The position numbers were made by a program, and so were the translations under genes. The notes under the pieces are model-generated. The model saw only the letters and a list, made by a program, of their open reading frames with translations, ran no database searches and had not been told where the DNA came from. Of a DNA stretch of 64,000 nucleotides, positions 26,634-41,700 are shown one piece after another. How positions within the stretch are numbered: the first letter of the stretch is position 1; each line of letters opens with the position of its first letter. Location of the stretch: NCBI RefSeq assembly GCF_019097595.1, contig NC_080713.1, positions 8,955,699 to 9,019,698 on the forward strand, read 5' to 3'. This DNA is from Hemibagrus wyckioides. Its lineage: Eukaryota; Chordata; Actinopteri; Siluriformes; Bagridae.

Positions 26634-27546
26634 TCTGCCTTCACATGCACATGAATGTAATATGGAGTTGACCCGCCCTTTACAACTATAACAGCTTCAA
26701 CTCTCCTGGGAAGGCTTTCCACAAGTTTATAGGAATTTTTCACGCGAGGTCAGGCACTGATGTTGAATGAGAAAGGTCTGGCTCAGAGTCTCCACTCTAA
26801 TTCATACCAAAGGCGTTCAGGTCAGGACCCAAAGTTGCTCGTCCATGTCTTTATGGACTTTGCTTTGTGCAATGATCAAGTTGGAACAGAAAGAGGTCAT
26901 CCCTTACCCTGTGACTGGAACTAAGGGGTCAATCCAACCTCTGAATAACACCCCCACACCATAATCCCCTCTCCACCAAACTTGACACTTGGCACAAAGC
27001 AGTCAGATAAGTAATGTTCTTCTGGCAACTGCCAAACCTAGACTTGTCCATCAGACTGCCAGAGAGGTGTGATTAGTCACTCCAGAGAACACATCTCCAC
27101 ACCTCTAGAGTCCAGTGGCAGTGCACTTTATACACCAATGCATACAACACTTTGTGATGCAAGGCTGAGATGCAGCTGCACAGCCATTAAAAACCATTCC
27201 AAGAAGCTCTTTACACACTGTTCTTGAGCTAATCTAAAGGCCACATGAAGTTTAGAGGTCTGTAGCTATGGACTCTGCACAACATTCTGCCCACTGTGTG
27301 CCTCAGCATGTGCTGTCCCCACTCTGTGACTAACAATTAACCCTGGAATATTTAGAAGCGAGGAAATTTCACAAATGGACATATTGCACAGGTGACAACC
27401 TATCAAGGTACCACACATGATTTCCATGAGCTCCTGAGAGCGACCCATTCTTTCACAAATGTCTGTAGATGCAGTCTGCATGCCTAGGTGCTTGATTTTA
27501 TTCAATGATTTGGAGGGGTGTCCCAAAACCTTTGGCAAATTGTATA
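26634..27546 (-). mobile_element. Tc1-like family A, longer remnant next to the kctd14 promoter
   Basis: Reverse orientation, about 0.9 kb. Unlike the other family A copies it keeps the transposase N-terminus (minus ORF 27266-27538 with GMQTASTDICERMGRSQEL and ISSLLNIPG) and the part around the accataatcc region, but with internal losses. The right end is the diverged CCTTTGGCAAATTGTATATA; the left terminal repeat is missing. It starts about 105 bp upstream of the kctd14 ATG. Confidence 0.75.
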
Positions 27547-27969
27547 TAGATTTTTTTTTTTTTTAAGAAAAAACACAAACCACAAAAAAAAGATTTTTTT
27601 TCAATGGTAATCTATTACCAATCTAAACCTACAGGACTGACCTCATCGATTAGACTAAAAGCAAAACAAATGAATTAGGGATGCTGAATGGTGCATCAGT
27701 GTATATTCTCAGGTTGGTGAACACACTGAACATTGCATTAGCAGGCCAGGAGTTTAGTCTCTTGATGAAACACTTGTGTGAATTTAAGGAAGACACCTGC
27801 TTATGATTAAAAATATACCAAACTCATATGACTTCATATTTAGCAAGGAGCTAGTCAAAAATTATCGATTTCTAAAATCTACCACTTCACCACCCCTAAA
27901 ATAACTTGTCTTAGAATGAGGTTCAGCATTATGTAACCATGCAAATTAAAAAGAAAGAGACAGGCCATG

Positions 27970-28025
27970 AATGTATTTATCCTTTTATTTTTGTACAGAA
28001 AATCTCATCATCCAATGGTGACTAC
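27970..28025 (-). terminator. rps3: rps3 non-coding last exon and poly(A) signal
   Basis: Acceptor TTCTAG|GTAGTC at 28025, then a short 3'UTR exon with AATAAA (plus-strand TTTATT at 27984-27989); cleavage near 27970. The stop codon is in the preceding exon, three bases before its donor (TAA-ATG|GTAAGG), so this exon is entirely untranslated. Confidence 0.75.
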
Positions 28026-28102
28026 CTAGAAGAGAAAAAGAGACAGAAATTAACAGGTTCAACAGCCTTCAGTGTTTTTTTTTTTTTACACTAGTGGACA
28101 GC

Positions 28103-28253
28103 CCTTCTCAGACAAATGCCTCAATGTCTTCAAGTGAAAGGGATCGTCTACTCAAAGGGTCCAGGCTCAGAGGCACAGAACGTGACTCTGAACACGGACA
28201 CCTTCAAGAGAAGCAAAATCCCATTCCGACTCGTCATCGTATCATCACTGAAG
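28103..28253 (-). ncRNA. snord15: SNORD15 (U15) box C/D snoRNA, copy in rps3 intron 6
   Basis: Read on the minus strand it begins CTTCAGTGATGAT (box C TGATGA) and ends with a CTGAGAAGG box D and closing stem, about 150 nt. The region before box D (GAGGCATTTGTCTGA) is the conserved guide, identical over its core in all three copies here. U15 directs 2'-O-methylation of 28S rRNA, and its mammalian genes lie in RPS3 introns. The distance from the 3' end to the host acceptor (28026) is about 77 nt, the usual spacing for intronic box C/D snoRNAs. The middle is diverged from the other two copies. Confidence 0.85.
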
Positions 28254-28599
28254 GGGGGTGAGAGCTTAAAGTTGCATGAGTGCCACACAATTCAGATCTT
28301 TTGAAAATTCAGCAACTTATAATTTTCCAAAAATACAAAATGCACATTTTAATACTTTAGTGCACCATTTAGGTCAATTTTAAGACTGACTAGGACTCAG
28401 TTTACAAATGCAATAAAAAGTATTTGATAAAAGAATTCAGCAACATGGGCCTATACCTAGAGGCCATATTTGTTTACACACAATGCTAACAGACTTTCCT
28501 CTCATTTCACTTTTAATGTTCACCTTTGGAAACCAAGTGTTGCTTTATATTTTTGATGACCATGCCTAAATTCTGGACCCACTTTGTCCTCCTTACCAT

Positions 28600-32109
<3,510 letters not shown>

Positions 32110-32166
32110 CTTGCCGAAGGCCGCAGACAGGAAAGGAATGTTGACCAAAGCGGAAATTAATTTATA
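32110..32166 (-). promoter_or_regulatory. rps3: rps3 core promoter: TATA box and 5' TOP leader
   Basis: On the minus strand TATAAA (plus 32161-32166) lies about 25 nt before a pyrimidine tract CCTTTCC (plus 32130-32136) that fits the terminal oligopyrimidine start of ribosomal protein mRNAs. Starting there, the leader would be about 27 nt before the ATG at 32109, normal for this class, and would make translation mTOR-responsive. Confidence 0.7.
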
Positions 32167-32280
32167 CTGACATTGTACTTCCGCTTGACCTCCAGCACTG
32201 ATGGGAGTTGTAGTTTTCGACAGTAATTTCCGTTAAACTTAGTAGGACGAAGTTAAACAGATAAACACACAAATACTAAC

Positions 32281-32345
32281 TAAATACTGAAACTAAATAA
32301 ATAACCAAATAAAAATAAATAAATAAATAAATAAATAAGTAAGTA
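32281..32345. repeat. (AAAT)n-like tract
   Basis: AATA/AAAT units (aataaataaataaataaat and variants) run up to the hairpin at 32348, in the flank upstream of rps3. Confidence 0.8.
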
Positions 32346-32347
32346 AG

Positions 32348-32408
32348 TGCATGCGATTTTCCTATGACATATTTTTATGTTGTTTATGTCATAGGAAAAT
32401 CGCATGCA
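32348..32408. repeat. Perfect 24-bp inverted repeat (hairpin)
   Basis: Arms 32348-32371 and 32385-32408 are exact reverse complements over 24 bp (arm starts TGCATGCGATTTTCC and ends ATGACATA) around a 13-nt loop. It sits between the (AAAT)n tract and a (TA)n tract, about 210 bp upstream of the inferred rps3 start site. No transposon ends or target duplications were recognised. Confidence 0.9.
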
Positions 32409-32415
32409 TTTGTTC

Positions 32416-32418
<3 letters not shown>

Positions 32419-32483
<65 letters not shown>

Positions 32484-32490
32484 ATTTATT

Positions 32491-32544
<54 letters not shown>
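32419..32544. repeat. Long (TA)n microsatellite, two blocks
   Basis: Nearly pure TA dinucleotides over about 125 bp, interrupted by taatataatttatttaaa near 32478-32496. The apparent Tyr-Ile ORF over it is an artefact. Confidence 0.95.
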
Positions 32545-32547
<3 letters not shown>

Positions 32548-32759
32548 GAAAAAAAAGAGATTCTAACTAGCAACAGTATCACTGTTAGGAATGGAGGGAA
32601 GTTTCAGGAAGCTGTATATAGGCTTGCTTTCATTTACATAACACAACAACAAAAATGTTTCATCAGGTTTTACTTCTAATGATTTGATCACTAGGGTGTT
32701 AAAATATATACAAATTGCATAACAGCATTGTGTATGACCCCACACACCCCTCACACACA

Positions 32760-33526
32760 CTCTTCACCCCCCTGCCATCTGGAAAGAGGTACCGGAGCAT
32801 TCGGGCCCTCACAACCACACTGTTGAACAGTTTCTTTCCTCAAGCCATCAGGCTCCTCAACACCCGGGACTGAACTGTACAAAACTCTCTCTCTCTCTGT
32901 CTCTCTCTCTCTCCCACACACACACACACACTCAGGACTGAGCTGTACATAACTCTCTGTCTCTCACACACACATACACACACCCACACTCTCTCTCTCT
33001 CACCTGTGTGGACACACACACGCACGCACATAACTTATATTGTTCAATACTTATTGCACTACCTCAACCCCTGTGTTTTTCATCTGCTGCTATATTTATA
33101 TTTATGTTTATTTCTATTTTGCACTACCCCAGCTGCTGCTATATTGTATTTTTGCACAATACATGTTGTCAGGCCCCAAAGTTCATCATCGTCTCATTTT
33201 ATTACATTTCATTTACATTTCATTGCACATTCTTTTTCTTTTTTTTTCAGTGCTAAGTGTCCTGTGTTTCTGTGTTGTCTTTTTTGTATTTATTATTTTT
33301 GCACTGTCTTGTCGTTGCTTTGTTTGCACCTAGCTGCACACTTTACACTTTATGTGGCTTGGACAAACTTTCGGTCCTAGCTTTGTGCTGTTCTTGTGTT
33401 TGATCTTTATGTTGTATGTTTATGTAGCACCAGATCCTGGAGAAACATTGTTTCATTTCACTATGTACTGCGTCAGCTATATGTGGTTGCAATGACAATA
33501 AAGCTTCTTGAATCTTGAACTAACAA
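32760..33526 (+). mobile_element. LINE 3' end (Rex/CR1-like)
   Basis: The left end encodes the last residues of a reverse-transcriptase ORF (LPSGKRYRSIRA, then LLNSFFPQAIRLLNT and a stop), followed by CT/CA-rich simple sequence and a 3'UTR that ends in GCAATGACAATAAAGCTTCTTGAATC with a repeated terminal TCTTGAA unit. That layout is typical of non-LTR retrotransposons of the CR1/Rex group in fish. It is truncated and cannot move itself. Confidence 0.6.
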
Positions 33527-35015
33527 TTAGTTTTTTTCGACAATAATAATTTGTGACATTGTCCATCAGAAAGCAAATTATTATGTGAATCTGCTTTAAA
33601 CAAAACACATTTCTTGAGGCTGAATCCAGTGTCCTTTTCATCACGTCTAACCGGGAAAAATGCATTAGGAAAAATGCTTCACTCCATTCAAGTGACGTTT
33701 ACAATAAAGTACAATATGTAATGTTGATGTCTTAATAATATGGTTCAGTTTAGCCAATAAGGTTGAGGAGAGTCCTGTCCAGTCAGACTTCAAGCTTGAT
33801 TAGTGGGTTGTTGTAATCGTTGTACTCTTTAAGCCAATATCACAAAGTTATTAGCAAAGCTGTAAGTGTTTTTATCATCATCATGCCAAAGTGGGTTAAA
33901 TATGATGTTCTCCCTATAAAAAGGTAAGTTTGTTTATACGCCATTATTCTGATATAAAATTCTGATGCCATGTTTGATAATTAAATAAAATGTATACATG
34001 TAGCTAACGTAGTGTGTGTGTGTCTGTGTGTGTGTGTCTAAATAGTGCTCTTTGCACTAACCCATTTGTTTTGGGTTTTCTGTTTGTTATTGTATTAGTT
34101 AGCACAGTATGCATTTTGGGCTGGTATTTTTTTAAATGGGCGGGGTTTAAGTTGTATTTGGGTTAGAAATCTTCAGTCCAATCTGGCAACACTGGCTGAA
34201 TCCCATTTAAAGCCTCAACAAATGAAGACTAACATGATATTTTATATAATTTTACCTACATGGGTTTGCAGTTCAATCTTAATATATTTTTGTAAATTGA
34301 GTACAGTGGAATGGTGCAGGGGTCCACATGTAAGACAACACCTAGAGACAATAAATTATACACAATTAAAAGTAGGTGTACCATTTATTTGACAATATGG
34401 AATACACACACGATTAGCATGTTATTAGCTAATCAGCATGCTAACATGTTTCTATAAGATAGCATAATCAACTATAATAATATACTTTGTCTGTATTATA
34501 TGGCAATTTATTTTACAGGTGTAACAGCATGGACCTTATTGATAATAAGACCTTTTAATAAAACGTATTAGCACTGCATTGAATTGCTTCTCAACGTTAA
34601 TGAGTGTGTTAGAATATCCCTGTTCATGCTGTCCCATCCAGGATGTACTATCAGTACCAGTGTGCTGTTGGAGAGGCAATAAGGCAGGACATACCAAAAG
34701 AATAGAAAAACTGACCAGGAAAGCTGGACAGGTCATTAAGACCAACCTAGACTCCCTGGATTTGGTTATTTAGAAAAGTAAGCTTATCCTGGACATTGTG
34801 CCTCAATCCCTCCATGAACAAACCTTCAGCTCCATGCTGCAGCAAAGATCCATACTTCATACCTCCTGTTATCAGTCTTTATTAAATCATCCACCATGTG
34901 CTGTCTATGATTGTAGGCACACAGACACATCTCCATAAAATTTACTCTACATTTAAACATTTATTCTATGTTTATATATTAGAATATTTATTCTATGTAA
35001 CCCTATCTATCTATC
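33527..35015. other. Intergenic spacer with a decayed LINE piece
   Basis: Mostly AT-rich unique-looking sequence with a short (TG)n near 34012-34038. Around 34660-34920 plus-strand frames read RIEKLTRKAGQVIKTNLDSL and then QQRSILHTS, resembling the C-terminal end of a LINE reverse-transcriptase ORF with stops. No gene was recognised. Confidence 0.45.
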
Positions 35016-35017
35016 TA

Positions 35018-35562
35018 CACTATATTGCCAAAGGTTTTGGGATGTCTGCCTTTACATGCACATGAATGTAATATGGAGTTGTCCCGCCCTTTGCAGCTAT
35101 AACAACTTCAACTCTTCTGGGAAGGCTTTCAAGAAGGTTTAGGAGTGTGTTTATGGGAATTTTTGAACATTCCTCTAGAAGTGCATTTGTGAGGTCAGGC
35201 ACTGATGTTGGACGAGAAGGTCTGGCTCACAGTCTGCACTTTAATTTATCCCAAAGGTGTTCTATGGGGTTGAGGTCAGGACTCTACCTCAAGACTTGGT
35301 CAAGTTCCTCCACACCAAACTCGCTCATCCATGTCTTTGTGAACCTTGCTTTGTGCACTGGTGTACAGTCATGTTGGAACAGGAAGGGGTCATCCCCAAA
35401 CTGTTCCCACAAAGTTGGGAGCATGAAATTGTCCAAAATGTCTTGGTATGCTGCATTAAGTGTTCCTTTCACTGGAACTAAGGGGCCGAGCCCAACCCCT
35501 GGAAAACAACACCTGAATTCAATGATTTGGAGGGGTGTCCCAAAACTTTTGGCAATATAGTC
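35018..35562 (-). mobile_element. Tc1-like family A copy inserted in a (TATC)n tract
   Basis: TA-flanked (35016-35017 and 35563-35564), with CACTATATTGCCAAAGG and its complement at the ends. The flanks are tatctatcta on both sides, so the element jumped into a TATC microsatellite. The interior is reverse-oriented transposase C-terminal sequence with the same junction (CCTGGAAAACAACACCTGAA) as the palindromic copy at 21701. Confidence 0.85.
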
Positions 35563-35710
35563 TATCTATCTAAAATAGTGTTAAAGAGATAATTTCATTA
35601 TTACTGTTCATAATTCAGGTAAATAATTTGAATATACAACAAATATACTAAATGAAATACAAGTACATGTCTTTCTAACAAAATTAATAACAGAGCAACG
35701 TTAAACACAT

Positions 35711-38700
35711 CTACGGGAATTCAGCCCAAGTAAGATTAGGGTTTGGCAAAGGCAACCAAACCACAGGTTCTTCGAAAGGGCATATGAGTTCAGTGCTCTG
35801 GCATTTAGCATTTGCATTGGTGTAACCTACTTCTGTGTCATTAATAGCGTACACTCCTACAGCACCATCCTCAAAGCCAATATACACACAAAACCTCTTA
35901 GAGAGTGTTAGAGCAGTAACATTCTTACACAGGTAGAACCTGCCCACCGTCTTCCCATCTGTTACCCGAATGATAACCAAGATTTGCTTTCTATGGAGAT
36001 CACAAGAGTAATTCTGACACGTCACACCTGGGCTGCAGATATATACTACATATTTATCCAAAATATCCGCAAATGGTTGGCAGACTGGTCCCTCAGCATT
36101 CACTAAGCACAGTTTACCTTGGCAAACATCCAAGACATTTATCTTGGATCCATCTACAGAAATGATGCCATAACATCCATCTGATGAGAGCTTAAAGAGA
36201 TGTGGTTGATACTCATAACACTCTGAAAATTGGAACTGGTGGCAAACAGTGTCTTCTGTCAGTTTCCATGAGTACAAAGCTCCTGAACTGGTAATCACAA
36301 TCACATAGTCTGGATAGTCAGACAGTATGTGGAAGGCAGCAACACTTGGCCAGTCAGAACAGGAGAATCGTTTGCTGACATAACCAGACCAGAGACTGAC
36401 AGCAAGAAGAGCCCCTTCATTAATACCCAGAAGGAAAGTACTTTCTGGGGTAATGACAGCATCTCTGAGATAATAGTGTATGGTACAAATCACATGTCCG
36501 TTGCACAACTTCCAGACCTTTGACTGGCCTGTTTCTGATAATGACACTGCAAAATGACCTTTTGGAGTTATCAGTATGTGAGATGCTTGGCTGCCATGGA
36601 TTCGGTAAATGTTCTCAGGGGTACTGGTGTTCCAAACATAGATATCACCAGAGGCAATGGTGACCATGTAAACACCATCTGCTGAAAGAGTCAAGGTCTC
36701 TACAGGACCTTGGTGAAGCAGGTGTCCCTCCACTTTACCACCCAAAACTGTCCACTTCCACACCTGCTCAGACCCATCAGTAGTATAAAAATGCTCCTCC
36801 TCTGGTTCCACAATGACTTTCAATATTTTCCCACCAGCTTTTGGAGTGGAGGCTGCTAATGAAATAAGATCCATGTCCCAAATAACAACGCCTGTGGTTG
36901 TCACTGCTGTGAGGTAAGTATCCCTGGACTTGACAAGTTTGAAAGCTTGACTACTTCTTACATCAAGGTTTAATAGGCATTGACCCGAGACCCAATTCCA
37001 GACCAAAAGAGATGGGCAGTTCTCCATCAAAGCAATGATGAAGTGTGCATCATGATCCAGAATTGCTTGCACAAATGTTTTACCCTTAGGTGCGTTGAAT
37101 TGCTCTTCGACAGCTAACAAAAATCCATGAATCATATGAATCTGTTGTCTTTTACAGATGAGAAGGTTGTTTTCTATGTGGTCTGTATTTAACACCTCTT
37201 TCTTGTTGCAGCTCTCCCTCGTTGTAATAAATACAGGCTTGTTAATGTTCTTCAGGTCCCATACAAACACACTTCCTGAGCAGTCAATACATGTAATTGT
37301 CGCATCATTCTTGTGAACAATGAGATCACACAAAGCTGTGCCTAATGAACAAACAAAGGAGGCCAAAAGACAACCATTTTGGGAGTCAAATATACTGACA
37401 GTACCATCGTTCTGTCCACAATAAATCCTGTGACCATCACAAGTAGACATACATGTTATACCATTGGAGCAGTGGACTGGAGCAATTTCTGTTCCCTCAG
37501 CAAACACACTGACAGAATTGCTTTCCTTTGAGAATACATATGTCTTGCTACTGGCCATCAATATACCATCAATGCCCTTTAGTGGTTGTTTTATCTGTTG
37601 GTTTTGAAGTTTCTGGAGGAACGACGGAGCATTCATGTTCAATGACAGGAGGCTGCCACTTTGTGTAGAGAGAACAAATACATTTGCAGAACATCGGACA
37701 TCTGTAAAGTGTAGTTCAGAGGACTGGGGTATTCTGTAGCCTTCTGAATCACTTCCATTCCAGATCCAAGCAGAGCCATTGTTCTGAATTACTACCACAT
37801 AGCCAGACTGAGATACACCCGCTTTTGTAATGGGAGATTCTTCAACTGCTGGCAGTGCCCAATGTGTGGCAGGCACAGAGGGTGTAGGACATAATACCAT
37901 ATTCACCCCAAGATGTCCCATTGAGCTATCGTGTTCTGCTGGGCTTACAGATTCCATTAATTCAGGAAGAACTTTGAAAAGGGGGATGAGCTTGGCCTGC
38001 ATCACCAAAGCCAAGTCAGCAGAGCAGTTCCCTAGCAAACAAGCTGTAGTTTTCAGTATAGAAATCAGGAGTCTGAGTTCCCTGGAAAACACTATTTGAG
38101 ATGTCTTCTCTAGCCAGAATACCAATTCATCTACTAACTCTGCACAGAACATTGCATTAAGGAACTCTTGTGATATCATCACTCTAACAAGCTCCTCAAT
38201 ATTTCCAGTCTCCAGTAAGTGGAAAGGCAGTTCCTGCAATTTCCTTAGATTGGGATGTGCACACTCAGATGAACCAGACATAGTCTCAACAGACATGGAG
38301 GGCTGAAATGTCCATGGTTGACCAGGAACTTGCCTGTCAGGATAAATCTTCAATGGCTTGACATTTTGGCTAGGACTTGAATTAATGAGCAATGGTTTCA
38401 CTGTACCACGTGCCCAGCAGCCACTAAAATAGTTTGCTATCAACAAGTGCAATTTTTGTTGATTGTCTAGGCTCAGGTACCTCTTATGGATGACTAACAT
38501 AAAGTGCCTGCTGACCCAGAACAGAGTTTGTGTGCCTAATATGTTTTGTGGTTTCAGAAACCCCCTCAGGTCTAGCAGTAACATCTCTACCACAACCTCC
38601 GGGACTCTTAACTTATATGGTGCATAGTTGTCTGCTGGGAGGAAGGGTAGGAGAACCTCATCATCACAAGACAGAATATCAGTCAGTTCAACCTCTGTCA

Positions 38701-41700
38701 AACCAAACCTGGACAAGGTGAGATACTCTAGACTTCTGGTGACTATTATCTTTCCATACTTTTCCTCAAGGTGGTCCAAAAACCGACCGATATTTGTGTG
38801 AACCCCTGGGACCAATGTTTCAGGTGTGATCTCTAAGTCTGAACCCCAGTAACACACCTGTCTGTAGAGAAGCTCCACGTACATTGGGAGATCACATTGT
38901 TTAAAAGCTCGATTCACATACATCTGTTGGCCAGATGTTATCTTTCTGTTACCTGCCGAAAGGAGACTTGTCAGCATCTGGCTACAGCTCTTGCTAGTTA
39001 CTGGCTGTAGGTCAAAAAACAGTGAGGATTCTGGGTAATATGTCTTTATAGCAGAGAGAAGCCCAGACTTTGTTGGTGAAGATGAAATTATGAGCTTAAC
39101 ATTAGAAGGTAATTTCTTGGGAAGCCAGGTTAAGTCCAGTGGTCTATGTGTATCAGGCATTTGGTCAAGCCCATCTATAATGAGGATTAAGCCATTTGGA
39201 GACTGTGAATTTGTGGTTAGGAGGTTGTTGAAAGTTTCTTTCAAATGAAAGACATCTTTCAGATGGGCGTTGTACTGCTGACTGTGGCATAAAGAAATTT
39301 GCTGGCATATGGCCCTGAGAATTTGTTTCAAAGAGCTATTAAAATCTACAAAGTGTGTAATAACCACAGGGCTCTGGTCCTTTATCCATGTTTGAATCTG
39401 CAAGAAAAAGTTATGCTATTAGTTATACTCTATACTTTATCTATGCACAGCTTAAATGAACAAAATCCACATCATAAAAACCCATGTAATTGAAAAAAGT
39501 ACCTGACTTGCACAGTGGGCCAAAAGTACACTTTTGCCTGTACATGGCCCACCAATTAGAATAAATGGATATTTTGTGTCTTGTTCCAAGTAAGCTCTTA
39601 TGTGGCTGACTTCTGCTCGCTCAATTCTGTATAGAGTGGAAAGGGTATGACACAGGTTTCTCTGCTGGGAGAATGAATCATGGATTTGAACTCTTTCCTT
39701 CACAGTACTTTGGTCTATAAGACTTATAAGATCTGAATAAAGCTGGTGGCTCAGCTCTTTAGCGTAGCTCTGTTTATCATCACACTCACTGTTGTTAGTG
39801 CTGGTGTATATCAAGGCCTGCTGGGTTCTAACCAGGTTTGGTAGGAAATTATCACAGAGCTGTGACAGTCGGAACAATTGATTTTGGTCCTCTGGAAATG
39901 GTTCATTTCCTTTCTTCTTCTGGTCAGCCTTTTTACCAGTTTTGTAAACATAACAAATACACCTTTTGATATCAGCACCAGATTGGCCATCCAGTGCAAA
40001 ACGGAGGTCGTTCTCAAGCCCTGAAAGTATAAAAATCAAATTCAGTTTGTCTGTGCATTCCAAAATACCACCTAGGAAAACAAAAATTCTGCGGAAACAC
40101 ACTTACTTGATTGAAAATATTTCTGAGCATTTTCTTGGTCAATACTGCCATCTAGAACACACTGGGTGATAACCTCATTTAAGATCTTCCTCCCTTTTGC
40201 AAGTACCTCATCCCAAACATTCTTGTCAATTTTCTGCCCTGGCTAGAGGCATAAAAATGTCAAGTACGTCTTCATTCATGAATTATTTCATGTCTCTTTC
40301 ATTAATCACAATATTCATTAAGGCTTTACCTGTGAATTATATTTATGATGTTGACTTTGCAAGCAGAATGACGGGGGTATTACGTTCTCATCCTGTCTGT
40401 AGCATTGCTCTAGGACTTCAGAGCTGAATCCCATCTCCTGGCAAACCTGCAGCACTGTGAGGAACTCAGAAAACTCCACCTGTTCTGGTAAACATGCAGC
40501 TCCATACTGCGCCCCCACCAGACTCTGAAAATGACAAGCAGAGGAACAAATTAGTACATGAGAATATATTCGGTTTGTGTGATACCACTCTTCCAACAAT
40601 GTTGGAACGGAAAATAGCTAAATGGAATGGTCAAAAAACTAACTGAATTTGATAACCATGGCTTTCTGAGAAAGCTAAGGTCATAGTACTGATTGGGATC
40701 TTATTGTTTGACTAGATAAATGAATAAAGACTAAGCAAGATTAAGACTAGATAAGTGAATAAAGGCTAAGCAAGTTTAAGACTAGATAAGTGAATAAAGG
40801 CTAAGCAAGTTTAAGACCAGATAAGTGAATAAAGCCTAAGCAAGTTTAAGACTAGATAAGTGAATAAAGCCTAAGCAAGTTTAAGACTAGATTAATGAAT
40901 AAAGGCTAAGCAAGTTTAAGACTAGATTAATTAATAAAGGCTAAGAAAGTTTAAGTAATTTGCTTTAGTGTTATGTTATTTTCTTAGAATCTTAGAATAC
41001 AATGCTGAGACATCTAAGGTGTTGCATTATTATTAGTAGTAATCAGTGGTGGGCCATCAGGCCCAGCAAGGCCTTCTTGATCTGAATCACTGTCTTGCAT
41101 TTAAATATATTTGATGTATTTTTCCATGAGTGTGTATTAAATTATTGCCAATAGTCTATTTTCTACTTTTCATAGCTTTTCTCTTGGTTGCGCTGCTTCC
41201 AGTAGTGTATATTTATGATAAGAGTATTTATCCAATCATATTTCAGCCAGTGGCTGACATCATGTGTTGCCAGGGTGAAAGAAATCTGCCTTAAGGCGTT
41301 CAGAATCAATAGTGCAGGCGCCTGTAGTTTAAAATAAATGGCAATGAAATTGTTACATTAACCAATCAGATTTCGAGTTGGCGTCACTGGGGCCATCTAG
41401 CAGGCATACGATTACGTCAGCAATTTCCCGTCCTTTGATTGGATAATTGGAGTAGTCAGAGGCAGCAAACCACACAAACTAAATAAAATATATACAGCTC
41501 TGGAAAAAAAATGAGACCACTGCATAATAATCAGTTTCTTATGTTTTTTCTAAACTCAAATTCAAAATATAACTATAGTTGTTTAGAGTGTATATTTAAA
41601 GGAAATGACAACACATCAAAATAACCCAAAATCATGCAGTATTTGCAGAATTTTAATAACTCAAATAAAACAAAATGCAGATAATTTGTAAACTGTTTGT

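Noticed and set aside
26530..27969. NDUFC2 or another gene expected next to kctd14 by human synteny
   Set aside because: Nothing coding was found; the interval is Tc1 sequence and AT-rich spacer.
32364..32549. Tyr-Ile repeat ORF
   Set aside because: Pure translation of the (TA)n microsatellite; the same applies to 61285-61521.
33006..33380. Hydrophobic Phe/Tyr-rich plus-strand ORFs
   Set aside because: Translation of the CT/CA-rich and T-rich LINE 3' region in several frames; no homology or codon signal.
40710..40954. CRISPR-like array
   Set aside because: Units are contiguous 35-bp tandem repeats without unique spacers, in a vertebrate intron.
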